DNA of 64,000 nucleotides from NCBI GenBank assembly GCA_037178855.1, contig JASJZC010000002.1:2976001-3040000 (forward strand), given 5' to 3'. Positions 35,661 to 49,400 of the stretch are shown piece after piece. The notes beneath the pieces are model-generated. The model saw nothing but the letters and a program-made list of their open reading frames with translations. It did no database searches and had not been told where the DNA came from. Origin of the DNA: Oscheius sp. JU75 (taxonomy: Eukaryota; Nematoda; Chromadorea; Rhabditida; Rhabditidae). Made by a program: the position numbers and the translations under genes. Position 1 is the stretch's first letter, and each line of letters starts with the position of its first letter.

Positions 35661-38600
35661 TGGCTGTAAAAGTTGGACACTTCGGGCGATCTGCAATTGT
35701 CTATTTTTGTTCTTTTCGAAAAATCAACGCGTCAGGTCTAGTGTCCAGGTCACGCTGTGTTTTCAGTGATCTACAGGGGCTGGTTGGCAGTTTTCGCATA
35801 GCAATTGGGGAGGAAGTAGAGGAGGAACAAGTACAATTGAGTTTCGAAGTAGAGATGGAATAACAACCAGGCACTCGAAAGAACTTTCCGGATCTATGCA
35901 AAAAACAGAGTATTACTTGATAGTCAGTGACTATAGCGAATGTTCCAATCTTCAACCTTTGCGATTGTGTAACAGAACCTATACCTTGAAGAGCAACATT
36001 TGCTCGAATGCTCATTCGTCATGACTACCTCGAAATAGCAGACAACCCACCCCATTCTGACTCACTATACTTGACTACTGGAATAGGAAAAAATCTGTCA
36101 TGTTCTCTATTCAATGCTGTAGTTAGGGGTACTGTATCCATCGACAGCTTTCAAAACAAAATGGCCTGCTTGGTTTGGTTCTCAGTCTGGTTCGCACTCA
36201 AAAGTAAGGGTTTACAAAGAATTTTTGATCTGATGACCCTCTACACAAACATAGTTTTTAACATTCTAATCCTTAGAAACTCTTGCATATTGATTCTGTT
36301 TTGATGAAGGCAGACGTACGAGAATCATTTTATCAGGCTTCTCGATGTATCTGCTCTATCCAACTAGCAGGTGTTTCACTATCCAGAATAGAAAAAAAGA
36401 CTTACGTGGAAGGCGTATTCATTCTCCTAGAATAAGGAATGTGAGAACAGTGGAGATGAACGAGAAAGAATGAAGTGAACCAGAACACGAAGGAGCGGCG
36501 ATGAGTTGTACTGAAATCAAATGATCAGATCGGGAGCGGGAATCAGGAGATCGAAAGCCAAAAGTGAGATGAAAGAGGAATAAAGTCTGGTAGACGGGAA
36601 AGTAGAAAGAGAGACAGGGAGAGAGAGAACAGGAAATATAAAGATGACAAGTTTAAGAGACCGATGCCGTCTGAAAGATGGATCGGAATTAATAGGAGAG
36701 CGGAAGATCGCTCCTCCCCCAAATGTCTATTGGTGTTTCTGAGATTAGATTCCCAAAAGATCAAAGGCTACTTTCGGAAAGGGGCAGGGTAGTTCATCGA
36801 GTCAAACCTCACAAGATCTAATCCGCTTAGAGAGCAGGCTGCAAATGGTACGAGATTTGTTCTCATTAGGGAGGACTCGCAGCTATAAATAGACATGTTC
36901 AGATATAATTATGGTCAGAAAGAGAGAGCGAATTCTCTGTGCGCATAGGTTCTCCCATCGTAGCCATGGGAGATCTCTGAAAAAGAACGGGTGGGGAGAA
37001 GTGAGGGCAAAGATAGGATTTACAACTGCACAATAATTGTAACTTTGCGTGATCGGAAATAAGTTTTTGGAAATCAAGAACAGTGAACAAGGAAGAGTAG
37101 GCTTAGAAGCACGGAAAGATGAGAAGGGCAGAGGATCAATTGCTCTGGCGAGAGGAAGAGACGTTGAATGTGCTGAGAACACTTTAGAAGAACAGAAGTC
37201 GAAAGGCTTCAAGATTAAGTGGACACGTGTAGTGCTGCAGCAGCGGAATATAGCCAGTAAGGCAGCGAGAAGCGCTATGGAAAGATGAAGACAGCGTTCC
37301 ATCGGATCGGGTTTCTCTCTCACTTGCTTGTAAGGTGGATCTCTGTTTTACAAAGATCATGTTTGTAGGGGCAGCGACAAACAAACAGTCCTTGGAAACA
37401 GGCTGCTAAACGGCAAAACTGGAACTTTTTGATCAGGAGATTGAAAGAGCATTCGAATTCGGAATGAAAAGAAGGTTGACCAAAGATGGGCAAACAATGA
37501 CAATGCCAAATATTTTGTTGCGCTGGCGATTTCGGTGATTGTATAGAGAGAAGAGAGAGAGAGGGAGAGAAGCAGATAGACGGGAAGTCTGAACCAAAGA
37601 TCTGAGCCCAAACGACAGAGAAAGTGTGAGCTTGCGAAAGTGTACTGCGAAATCTAATAGCCACATGATCAAAATACAAAGAAACGTTCAGATGCGGAGT
37701 AAAAATGACAAGAAGAGGCTCAGGCGGACGGCTTATCCTCCCCGCTTTGAAATACAGTCATTCCAATTACTCCCGCTGTTGTCTCCAAAAGTGTACAGTC
37801 AGTACGTATATTTTCTGTCCAAACGGAACAATTTATCCCAAAGCGAAAAGAGAGAGATAGGGTTCTTCTCGTGAGTTCAGGAGAGGAAAACACGAGCAGG
37901 AACAGAGATCTGCTGTGGGTATAGTCTCGGACAGAGAGATGGTGAGATAGGAGAACTGATAACGGCTAGGTTGGGACGGGCGAACGTCTCTGAGAATAAG
38001 TATATAGCTGGCCAAATGAGGAAGTGACGTCCGCGAATCGGGTTTCACTCATCGCGGGTCCTCTGGGTCGTCTTCAGCCAACTCAAAACAACTCAAAATA
38101 GAAGCCATCGACATCGGAAACCACAAGTCCTTGACACGGATCCAGAGGGCCCCAACTTTCAATTACTCTCGCTGTTGTCTCCAAAAGTGTACAGCCAGTA
38201 CGAATGAAATCAATTAAGACGTCGTGTTGTGTATCTCTCTTTGATGCCGTTCCCAACTATAGGTAACAACAGGGGGATTGTAAATATTTTGCAGTATGGG
38301 AGGGATATCTTAAAGATCAAATGTGAATGTCTGCTAAGAGACAGACCTCGTGGGAAGAGGATGGAGAGACAAGCAAGAGTTCAAGTCAAGAGTCTGGACA
38401 GCTATGGACCTCAGTTCGGTTCAGACGGTGTTTAGGAGCTGCTTATTTGTGAGTTGTCTTGTCAAAACCCGGATGTTAGAAAACTTGTTGACTTGACTGA
38501 CTGACTTGTATTTGACATGAGATCTCTTGCACCCTTAGGATTGACTTAGTTCTGATAAATGGGTGGCAGGGGGTGGTTGACGGACTCTAAGTTCAAGACA

Positions 38601-40710
38601 AAGATAGGGTCAGACAGACAGACATTGAGTTACAGTCTGGAGTTCATATGACAGGAGTAACCTGGACGACACGCATGACAGACAGTCGTGCTTTGACAGA
38701 GTCAGGCGGATAGACCGTTACTCACAGATGATTCACAGTAACAAACAGGGTGGATTGAAATTTGAATAGACACGAGTGCAGAGAATGGAAACAGAACTTA
38801 AAATAGGCCCGCTGTCAGGTAGCTAAGCTGCTTAAGACATCACTACATCAAGGTCAAGACAGACAGTCAAGCAGGCGTCATTAGTCCAAGGATGAGTCGT
38901 TTTTGCTTCAGGGGCTTGAAAATCGTGATAGACTACGTGTTGTACAGAATTACAAGTACATTTCGGTAGGAAACTCAAAAGAATAGAATGCTACATAAGA
39001 TTCTTATTTTGTCAAATGGTCAGAAACTTTGTCAGGATCTGGTACATACTTGAGCAAACCGTCTTGTTATTCGGTTACAAAGTAAACAAATACGGCGAAA
39101 CTATTGCGATCTTTTCATCTCATGAGGGATAGAGTGCGAAAAAACAAGGATGTCAAATGGTCAAGTGCTCAAAGAAAGGACGAGAGGGCCTGGCATGCCG
39201 TCTAATATTTGCACAGAACCGACTGGGCCTTCTCTGTGAGAAAACTAACCAACATGGGGTGGACACGTGAAACTGATAAAGTCTAAATGGTCAAAAGTAC
39301 AAGGAGGGAGACAGAGAAACAGAGAGACAGGGTGAGTGTTCCCTACGTGTCTTACTTATAAGTCGCGAAAGATAATAGGCGGGACGAGACAAGGAAGTGA
39401 GAACAGGAAGCTCCGCGGAATTGTTATGATCAGAAGCAAGATCAGAAGAGTGATCGTTTCGTTTGGGAGAGAGAAAACTGGTTTCTTGTCCGCTAGCTGC
39501 CTAAGGGAGACTAAAGGAGAGAGTATGAGTAGTCAAAAGACCAAAGGAACAGCTACTATTCTTATCAGAGAGCGAGAGAGACAGGACGCATTCCTCAGGG
39601 GGAGGACCAGTCCGGTCGCCTCAGATCACACATACACCCACACTACCCAAGGACAAGGTTACAAGAACAAAGGGCGGTCGAGCGATCGGAACAACAAAGA
39701 TTACGGTGGTTTTCGACCGACACACGCACATCTAACTTTCGTATCTTCTCTTGTTTTCACGGAGAGAGTCAATAAGGGGTTTCACAACCAGTTCCGCTTC
39801 GAAATATGATTTCAGAGCGGTGACTTATCAAAATTATTATCAAAATGGAATGATTATAGACTAGATTCTCACGGGTCGGCAAGTTTGTCCTTGGATCTCT
39901 TCAAGGTTTTTCAATAAGTTTTGATGTTTTGAACCAAGTTTTGAAGTCGGGTGGCTAGGAATTTCAAAAAGACTTCGAAACGGATAGATGGTAGATGATT
40001 CTGAAAGGCCTGTCGACTAGATAAACTGTCAACTTGAGCAGTTTCTACGAGAGACTGTCTGGGTAGTCTGTTTGAACTTGAGACAGGAGGATTTGAGAAG
40101 AGAAGTGGGGAGGGGGTTGTGGGAGCATGTAAAGTTACAACGGTATACCATCAGATTTGAACTTCTGTAAACTTTTTACTCGACTCCAGCAAGCTTTTGG
40201 CCTGGGCGTAGCTAATGAGTATATTGCAGGTGAATTCGCTTGATCTACTGTATTCTTAGAGAATTAAACTGAAAGTTCAAAAGAAGTGTGGAGCTTTCCC
40301 ACATTCCCGCGTGAAAAATTCGTCAAGACATAAGTTAGCACAGTTCTAATCATTCCCAGAAGTGATCCAAGGCATTTGTCAGCCTCAAGAACTCAAAAGA
40401 TCTACAATTTCAGAGCAAGGTCTTTTGGTCTTCTGATCCCATGACCCTCCCCGGCCAATAAATATAATGGGGTCTTGTGACCGCAGCTGGCAGACATCCG
40501 AGTGTGAGGTTGCTGACCTTTTCGTACATTCTGAGAGGGTGTCTCCCTGTTGACTACACCTGTAGCTTTTGGGAAAAGCAAGGAAGTTGTCTTATCAGAA
40601 GCGGAGATGAACACAGCCACAAAACCGCATAATTCAACATCAGTCGACCAAAGACAGTGGGGAGCTCCAGTACACTAAAGGCAGTTCGGGAGGCCGAAAG
40701 GACGGCGGGA

Positions 40711-40712
40711 AG

Positions 40713-40744
<32 letters not shown>
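40711..40744. repeat. (GA)n microsatellite
   Basis: An uninterrupted GAGAGA run of about 32 bases. Confidence 0.95.
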
Positions 40745-40749
<5 letters not shown>

Positions 40750-41483
40750 GACCTCTTTATGAGCTTTTGAACTGCACACCACGAGGGCTGACGCGAGGCT
40801 CTGCACCAGCCACCTCTCCTATAAAGTCTGCTCTCTCGTTCTCTGATTATTGGCCGAGCGATCTCGAACGCGCGCGCAGGAGCAAAGTGTGCAGAGGCGG
40901 TCAATTCGTAGGCCCGTGAGGGAAAGGACCCAACGTTCTGACAAAGATCACTCTCGGGGCCCCCTCGCGACTGCAAATGGACGCAAGCGCGAGAGTCTTT
41001 AGAAACTAACAGGATTCTGAGAGAGGGAGATATCTAACGGGACTTTGATTTGATTCCGCGCGCGAGTGGTCGGGGGCAAAAACCGGAAGGTTCGAAATCT
41101 AGCAGGTCAGCCTTTGTGCGATCAACAACTTTTCGGACCGTGTCGATGACGACCCCCTTTTGACTTCTTCTAGAGTTTGAAACTCTGAAGAGCAAGCGGA
41201 AAAGTACAAGTCCAAAAGATCCCCAGGGGGCGCTAAATTTAGCGAAATAAGGGGAAAGGTAAATATCAACAAGGGGTATTGAATGTAGGAAGAAATGACG
41301 GGAAGGGGAAAGAAAAAATATTGTAAACTGATTCCTACAGGACAAAGAGAGGTTATCCACAAAACATTTAAGAATTTAGCATATGACCAGGTCCAGATGA
41401 AGAGTAGAAGATATGGATACCGATGACGAAGCTCCATGGGTTCTGTTCAGAGGGATCATTCGGTAAAAGAATAAAATTCAAAA

Positions 41484-41520
41484 GCTTACGACACCCGGGA
41501 TTCCTAAGCCGTCTCCGACA
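41484..41520 (-). pseudogene. 5S rRNA fragment
   Basis: GCTTACGACACCCGGGATTC and the following bases up to GTCTCCGA match the 3' 37 nt of the 5S genes (one change, TCCTAAGCC for TCCCAAGCC). The rest of the gene is absent. Confidence 0.85.
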
Positions 41521-42355
41521 TTTGAGTTCGTCTGCGAAAGGTATGTCTTTGGAAGTTTCTGAGCAGTTTCACCAAATCTTTTGTCTCTTACTATCTTCGT
41601 ATTGTTCCCTCTGCTCCGATTAAAACTGATCATTTGATCTTTTCCACTCTTTTCTCACATTCTGCCGCAAACGGCAAAAAGTACATTGTCCTTCGACCGA
41701 CCATCCTCTTTGCGCAGTTGTCCTCTCAAGCGAGGGAGCTTGCTGACGTTCTTTAAAAAACGTCTAGCGAGGAGGAATAAATTAGCGTTCTGCAAGGGAC
41801 TCGACTCGAAATTGCATTTGGGCAAAAAACCAAACCAGGAACCTGAACTAAAGTCTCTTTCTCTCCGTCATCTAAGGCATGTGTACACAAGAGCGTGCAG
41901 AGAGCGTGGCTTTTTTGCAAAGAGAGCTATCAGTCGCGCTCACATCTTAGAAATTCTCCCGACACAAATTCGATCACTGATGCTGCCTACTCTTTTGATC
42001 TAGATCAACTCTCTCGACACACAAAGCACGTCTGGAGTGATCTCTTGACGTCAGCCAAACAGATCATACTCCTACAGTAGAGAATTCTCTAAACGCGCTG
42101 CGTGAATATGTTTTTCGGCCGACGTTTGCAGAAGAAAAGAAACAGGACGGGTCACCTCTGTTGATGACTGCCCTGGATGATTCGTTATGATGGGTTGACG
42201 ACGACCCGGGGATTGGTAGCGAGCGGAGCTAAAAACTCGAAAGGATATGAGTTTTAATCTTTTGGGAAAGACAGGGGGTCCCGGGGGAAATCAGGCTAAT
42301 TGTGACAGTTCAGAAGATCCAAAGGTATGTGTTTGACAGCGAATTTTAAACTCAC

Positions 42356-42474
42356 GCTTACGGCCACACCACATTGAAAGTACGCCATCCCGTCCGATCT
42401 GGCAAGTCAAGCAATGTTGGGCCCGGTTAGTACTTGGATCGGAGACGGCTTGGGAATCCCGGGTGTCGTAAGCT
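42356..42474 (+). rRNA. 5S ribosomal RNA
   Basis: A 119-nt gene starting GCTTACGGCCACACCACATT and ending GGGTGTCGTAAGCT. The two ends pair as helix I, and the body matches other nematode 5S genes and the three further copies in this window. It is followed at once by a T-run (RNA polymerase III stop). The upstream 50 bp (GTTTGACAGCGAATTTTAAA) is shared with the copy at 52561. The linked SL gene after it is cut short. Confidence 0.95.
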
Positions 42475-42489
42475 TTTTTTTTTTTAACG

Positions 42490-42580
42490 TAGCGCGTATG
42501 ATTCCTTCCGTACCGTTTCGACAAGCGCTCTAGGTTTGGTCCAAATGTCCGAGAGCAGCTTCGGTATATATCTGAAGTCA
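42490..42580 (+). pseudogene. Truncated SL unit after 5S
   Basis: The promoter block shared by the intact SL units (ACGTAGCGCGTATGATT... to GTCCGAGAGCAGCTTC) is present. The leader, however, stops after GGTATATA and runs into unrelated sequence. No donor, Sm site or hairpin follows. It is a promoter with no RNA gene. Confidence 0.8.
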
Positions 42581-43306
42581 ACCTGTCAACTCCTAGCCAC
42601 CTCAGTTCCTTCGCCAGTTGTCGTCAGAGCTGTCGCCTTGGCTTCATGGGAGAGACAGTAGTCTACCAGGAGAAAAACGACTACAAAAGATGCTCACAAC
42701 TGGACTCTTTTGAAATTTTTTTTAACCTCCATTGGACTTCGTCAGCAGGATCCCACATCTTCGACTCTTCAGCTGGACCTGAGACTACAATAGCCATCGT
42801 TCCAATGGGACTACGGGAGCTCCGACGACTTCTGACGGACGAGTTTTCTGTGTTGATCTGCAGTTGGCCACTCTGCCTACATCAGGAACTTGTTGGAAAG
42901 AACAACAGTAGCTGCTACCGCTGCAGTAGGACTACAAGAACTACAGCGACTACTTCCGGACTGTCCAGGTTAGTTCATGCTTCTATTTTAGTCCGTAGGC
43001 AATGGAGACAGGGAGTTCTTGAATACCATTGGGGAACGATAGAGATAGCAAATCATGCCCAGTTCAAAAGCCCAAAGCCCGTAGCGATTCCCATAGAGAA
43101 ACACGGATGTTTTCGTCTCACAGTCTTGGACAAATTAGGACAGTTTGACCCGGTCTCTTTCCCGAGGACCCGTCGCTGCAAAACAACCTGCAAAGCACGT
43201 TCTTGCCGCTTTATCAAAGATCGTCTTGGCTGAAAGAAGGGGTAAGGGAACTGTTTATTTGTACTATTTGTATGACAACTTTGCGAGTATTGAGGGTCAG
43301 GGAACA

Positions 43307-44844
43307 TCAGTTTTTCTTAGCTTTGACTTTGATTGTGTTATAGAATTTGGATGCAGCTATGCTGGTACTACGAACGTCGATTGTGGAGACGGCTACCTGA
43401 ATAGGGATCTGACTCGGCGTACTGTCTCTCTTTTTCTCTCTCTCTCTCCGACTTACTTTGTTATTAGGCTTGTAGAATAACCTCCTCAATGGTTTCTGGG
43501 TCAACAGTAGGGCTGCAATGTTTACCACTCCCTGAAAACATTAAACTGTTACCATAATTCTTCTTTATACCTTGTTCATGTTCATGATGTAAAAGATAAA
43601 GCTGTTGATCTCAAAACTGGTAATTACATCCGGAACAATGAGAAAAATGATTGTATTGACAGTAAGCATGGCGGTAGTGGCTGTTAATCGGAGCAGCCTC
43701 TTCTGTCCCCTGTTACTCAGACCCAGCTGCTCGGTCTGTCTCTTGACTATCTGAAGATTCAGTAAGGGGAAGTCAGAATCCGGCTGATACCATGTACATC
43801 TTGATTGCCACAGGGATGTAGAGAACGATGACCAGGAAGGAGCAGAAGATCCTGAGCCAGCGTAGATGGGTGTACAGTTTTCGGGAAACCCCGTCGTACA
43901 TCATACAGGTCATAAACTTCTGAAAGTAAGCGTGCAAGAATAATTAATCTGTTTCCTTCTGCCTGTTTATCTCGCTGTCTCTCTGCTTCTTATTCCTTCC
44001 CCGCTCTTTGCAACCAGATCTCATAGACCAGTATCATGAGATGGTCTGCATAGCAGAGAGATGGTCACTGTTTACGCAGCAGTCTCAAAAGCATACAGGC
44101 GCGTGCAAAAGTGCGATTAAGGGCTTTATGAATTGGGGGTCTGATTTCTTGTTCTTTGGACTCACGTCATGTTTGGGAGAAGCTTCGTAGGCATCGAAGA
44201 AGGCAATAACACTGGTAGGAATGTCCAGAACGTAGGGCACAAACATGATTATGTAGCTGTACCTGACAGAGAGTTTGATGTACTTCAAGGGGAAAAAGAT
44301 GCAGGCGAAACGATCGAGAGCGGTGAGCACCAGTATGTACCCTCAAAATTTCTGATATCGAAACAAGGAATGAGATACCAGCAGCTGGGGTGATGAGTAT
44401 GAAGAGTTGAACCGATGGAGACCAATAGCACATCCATTGACTGTAGGCGGGTATGTGGAACCATTTGAAGAAGATGTAGATTCTCCAGACTCCAGCCACA
44501 AAGTAGGTGAGACCGAAGAGAAAGTCGAAAAGCATGCAAGCTGCCATAAGGACGAATCTGAACTATTCACTGTCAATGTCAATGTCATTGTCACTCACTC
44601 CTTCTGACTCCTCAGTTCCCTCGCAGTCATGATTCTTGTGAACATGAAAAGATTGAAGATCATAACGATGAACCCTTCGGTCGAGTAGACGAACATAGCC
44701 GTCTATAATTGCTGGACTCTCTACCTCTTCTCTACCCACCTTGTCCATTTTACTGGTCTCATTGACAGTGAACAGAATACCATCTACCCTCTCAAATATA
44801 ACCACAGTCTCATTAGTAGCCACCAGCTCCATGTTTTCGGCCAT
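43307..44844 (-). CDS. Rhodopsin-like 7TM receptor
   Basis: Starts MAENMELVATNETVVIFERV, a probable N-glycosylated outer segment (NET twice). The membrane segments follow in order: VYSTEGFIVMIFNLFMFTRI, FVLMAACMLFDFLFGLTYFV, WSPSVQLFILITPAAG, VLTALDRFACIFFPLKY (DRF end of TM3), YSYIIMFVPYVLDIPTSVIA, LRIFCSFLVIVLYIPVAIKM, LTVNTIIFLIVPDVITSF and a last segment near GVVNIAALLLTQKPLRRLF. At least six introns of 35-150 bp separate them, and the last exon joins are by eye. A basic C-terminal tail ends at 43307. This is a surface chemoreceptor-type protein of a different family from the one at 17.2 kb. Confidence 0.78.
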
Positions 44845-46432
44845 AATTACCCCTAAAAAGATTGTTTCAATACTTAAGGTTTATAAAGTAACGACGAGTA
44901 AATGGGATAAAATTAGAAAGTCGCGTTCGTTTGCCTCCGCAACTGCATGGCTTGTTTTTCCGAGCTTAGAAACCAAGAAAAGTTGTTTGCAATTGGTTTT
45001 CTTCATACTATTACAAACGCATAATAGAAGTATTTCCCCACGTGTTAAACTAACAGATCTGTTTATCAAGAAGATGAATACTTCTGGGAAAAGGTCGGTA
45101 TTACACAGTTAGATTCATTGTCTTGGAAAAGGATGCTTGATTGGGTTTGATGAGGTGCAGGTAAGTTTTTCTGTCTATTTTTGGGTCCGGATAATAATCT
45201 GAGACTGTGGTCTATAATTTACTGAACTGAATATGAAATGAACAACTGAACTAGAACTGGGATGTACTTTGTTCTATGAATACCCTACCGATTATAGAAT
45301 GAGGAAGGAAGAGTGTGAAGAGTGAAACTGTCAAGGACACCTATGTAGTCAAGTATTCTTGATTGCCTGGCTAGACAACCACTATATTCGGAACATGAGA
45401 AAGATGACAATTGCATTGGAAGATACTATGGGGGGATAGTGAAACCATCTTCTCTACGCTAGTCTCTGAAGTACAGAAAGTTACCAAAAGACTGGATAAC
45501 CTACATGGCCTCATACAATAAAAATACTCCCAGATAGTCTCAAGATAGTATACATCAAATATGGGGGAAGGGGAAAGTGATGGATCTTCAAAAGGTAGAC
45601 AGAAACCTCGAGAGAACTCATGGAAAGCACAGAGACAGGACTAACCTAAGAGCTCGTAGCAGTTTGTCGTCTAGACTAATTCCAAAACCAAACGATCTCG
45701 GCAATTACTGGCTAGGAATACTGTAAGCTAACGACCTAAAACAACGATCAAAAGTGGAGCACGTTGTGTTATTTCTATTCGCTCTTCTCAAGGAGAGAAC
45801 TGTGTTGCCTACTTTCGAAAGTTACCTTGTTTACGGCTAATGTAATAGAACAATGATGAGGAGGTAAATAAGACAATTATGCTGTGTGAACAAAAAAAAT
45901 GAATGGAGAGGGGTGGAAATACACGCGAAAAAAAGATGTGAAGGGATGAGTATCTCGTAATTAGAGCGTTTGTAATCTGTCTGGAAACGAAGGGATTTCT
46001 GAGATCTCTCTGTCTCTATCTCTCTTTCTCTATTCTATCCTACCTTTAGAGGCGTCTGCGACACAAGTCAACTCTATTGTGGGATAACACTTGACAATAT
46101 TTGTGGCTTTTTCTGTCAGGACAAGTCAAGCTAACGCTTTTTTGAGCTGGCAAGTTACTGTTTCGATTGCTTTAATTGTAAAAATAATGTTATTGCTTTT
46201 GCTCTTTGGAGAATTTTTGTTCCTTGCTCAATAAAGCCGCCGACTAGTCGGCGAAACCGACTGGTAGTTCCACATCCTTTTTACTCCCAGCTGCCACCAG
46301 CTTTGTATCCTCTGCCGTAAGTAGGCGGGGTCTCTCTCCCTCGCCTCTTCGCCAGCTCTTCTGCTCAAAAGACCCAAATATAATTGCCCTGCACTTTATT
46401 GACCTTCACTTTACTATTAAAAGTTTCTTTAG
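44845..46432. other. Intergenic upstream of agrin
   Basis: No gene is supported. Positions 46040-46140 repeat the AGGCGTCTGCGAC element seen at 30.9 kb. A short palindrome GCCGACTAGTCGGC lies near 46232. The acceptor TTTCTTTAG directly before the agrin ATG (46424-46432) could receive the spliced leader. Confidence 0.5.
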
Positions 46433-49400
46433 ATGGGATATATTCACTGGCTACATTATCTTTTACTCTTTGTCATACCCGTCTTATACGGTCACGACTG
46501 CAAGGCAAAGATCGGCAGGAAGCTCTTAAATGATACCCTAACCAATTCTGATGTACTTTTGACAGCAACAGTGAGGAATTTGACGCTGGATGTTGGGGAT
46601 CAGTCAATACAGGTGTGTTGAGGGGCTATCATTGCACTCGTTGGAATATTCAGGGTCTCTCCCTCAGAGTCAGAAGAATTTTCAAAGGGAAAGAGTATCT
46701 AGACGGGAGACATGTGGATGTGGTGTCTATGGGTCCAATCAAGGTGAGGCAAAGAGACAGGAAGACAGAGAGACAATAAGACTACATAATCTTCAGTGTG
46801 ACCGCTACCTCTCTGTCCGTTCTACCAGAGTCTTTGCCCTCCAAGCCACGGGCGACCATCTCGTTCTAGTCACCCCCATTCTCCCTGTCAGTTTGACAGT
46901 TCTTGACGCCCTTCACTCCTTCTCTTTGGGTATGTTCTTATCCTTTTCAAGGGAAGATATCGGTCAGGTGCGAACAGGGGACAGGTGCCACTTATCCTCC
47001 TGGAAGAAGCACACGCGCCCTCGACAGAGTAAATACTTCGGTTGCGTAAAGCAATAGAGCGCTTGTAACCGCGTGAATCGGAAGGGTAAACATCGGGTTT
47101 TGAATGACTGCTGGTGCACCTGTGGGAGAGAGATTTTGCCTCAATCTTTTGTTCCTGACAATTAAAGCCATCAGGCTCGTGGTAATTAGGCGGGAGAACA
47201 ACATACTGGACACATTGGCGACTCGAGAGCATTATTGAGAGGCCCAATTAGACACGACAAATGATTTCATGCATCTTCCTTGGGTAAAAGTTTGCCTAAT
47301 GAATCCAAATGTTCTGACAAAAAAGGCAGCCGAAAATGGGGTAAAAGCAAAAAAGCTTACGACACCCGGGATTCCCAAGCCGTCTCCGATCCAAGTACTA
47401 ACCGGGCCCAACATTGCTTGACTTGCCAGATCAGACGGGATGGCGTACTTTCAATGTGGTGTGGCCGTAAGCGAGGGTTTCAATTTCGCTGTCAAACACA
47501 TGTCTCTTGGCAATTTTTAAGCAGGTTTTGGCGTCTCACGTTGCCCCAATGGATTAAATTAAAAGACTGTACCTTAGAAATCAGTGTTTTCAGGAATCTC
47601 CCACAAGAAGCGCCGAAAAGCCAAGGAAGGTGAGTCAACTTTCGTTATTTCCCCTTCGTAAATCCTGATATCCGGTCCCGTTTACAACCTTCTGACTCTA
47701 TCTCCTTGTCCTATCGGCATCCATGATGCAATTCCTTTTACGTAGCACACGGGGGTCAAGCCCCGCACGTGGCGGCGGATTACGTAACTTCTTACAAGGG
47801 GATTAGTCTTCAAATAATGAGGAAAATATACATCTTTCAGTCCCATGTGAATCGTCTCTCTGTCCCTTCGGATCAAAGTGCATACATGTAACGTACGTCT
47901 TTTCTCATACTGAAGATGGTACGAGTTCAGAGGAAAGTGTGAATGTCGCCCAAACTGTCGCCATGAGGGATCCGCTGTCTGTGGAAGTGACAGAGTCAGC
48001 TATGCCTCACTCTGTCATCTCTCTGTCCGATCCTGTCTTCTGCAACGAGAGGGAAAGCCAGCTTTGAAAGTACTACACTATGGAAACTGCGGTAGGTCTC
48101 ATTTGCCTTGTTAATAAGTGTCGACTGGTGCGATGACTGACCTCATTTGCATATTGGATAAGGCATTCACTGACCGTGCTGCTACTGTACACACAAACAC
48201 GGGGACAAACTGGTGAGCAGACACGGGAGAGGATGAAAGTCACAGTGACATAGCAAGGGGAAGAGAATTCAAGAAGTCCCCACATTTGTGCTCAACTAAT
48301 ATGGGGGCAGAAGGGCGCCAATTCAATTTGTGGCACCCTCTTCTTGACTCGTATGTGCTCATGAGACGTCTCCTTTTTGGTGTATTAGCCGCTTGTCAGC
48401 TCATAGACGCCTGTTTTCGTTATTCTAAAGGTAGGACATTAGGGTTTAACCAAAGAAAAGTTCTATTCACTACTTTTAGAGAAGAAGAATCCGTGTGATG
48501 AGCTTCGCTGTGGTCCAGGGGAGGAATGTGTCGTCTCTCAAAAGGATGGACTTCTAACTGCCGACTGCGCCTGTCCCAAATCTTGCCCCAACTATGGAGA
48601 CTCTGTCTACTCATCACCCATCTGTTCCTCGGAAGGAGTCGACTATCCCAGTCTTTGTCACATGAAGCAGCATGCGTGTGCCCTGAAAGCCAACATCACT
48701 GTCCGATACTTTGGAAAATGCGGTTAGTTCTCCTTCTTTTTGTTGGAACAATAGATTCCAGATCCCTGTGCCAATTTCACCTGTCCACAGTCAACGTCTT
48801 GCCACCTGGGACAGTATAGAAAGCCCGAGTGCAGGTAGGGATAGAGTGAGTGACAGAGAGACCAAGAACCTTCTCCAGATGCAGTCAAGTCTGTCCCCTG
48901 ACCTACAATCCGGTCTGTGCCACCGACGGAAAGACCTATTCCAATGAGTGTGTCATGAGAGTCTCGGCCTGCAAGGAAGAGATTAATCTGTCCGTATTCA
49001 AAAAGGGCAAATGCGCGGAGACAAATCCATGTACTGCTCTCGAATGCACTCACGGGGCTGCATGTTCACTCGATACTGACGGTACGGCCGAATGCAAGTG
49101 TCCAGAGAAATGTTCAGCCATCATGAAGCCGGTCTGTGCTACGGTAAGTCAAGAAGCTGTCTATCACTATGTGTCTCTCCCATTCAGAACGGGGTAACCT
49201 ACGACAACGAGTGTGAACTGCGGAAAGCAGCCTGTCAGGGCAAGTCCAGGATCGCTGTCAAGCACGAGAAAACTTGCGGAAAAGGTGTTTGTGCCTCCTT
49301 CACCAGCTGTCGACCTCCCCAGGTCTGCATTGATGTCGGTGGGAAGCCAGAATGTGCCTGTCCGCATTGTGGAGACGAGCTCCGAGAGGTCTGTGGCAGT

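Larger units (their letters stand above)
35661..42355. other. Gene-poor stretch
   Basis: No exon series or domain could be supported over 6.7 kb. Visible items are a 50-bp direct repeat (CTGTTGTCTCCAAAAGTGTA at about 37771 and 38174), GA-rich tracts (36600-36650, 37545-37575), a (GA)n microsatellite at about 40711-40744 and the 5S fragment at 41484. Open frames up to 157 codons (39336-39809) run through low-complexity sequence and look incidental. Confidence 0.45.

Noticed and set aside
39336-39809. 157-codon plus-strand frame
   Set aside because: Low-complexity, Arg/Lys/Gln-rich, begins in a GA-rich tract, no splice context or family signal.
42646-43233. 195-codon open frame on the plus strand
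   Set aside because: No domain, no signal peptide, odd composition, and it follows directly on the broken SL unit. Long open frames by chance are plausible here.
47682-47876. Minus-strand frame in agrin intron
   Set aside because: Short, no features, and the agrin exon order is complete without it.
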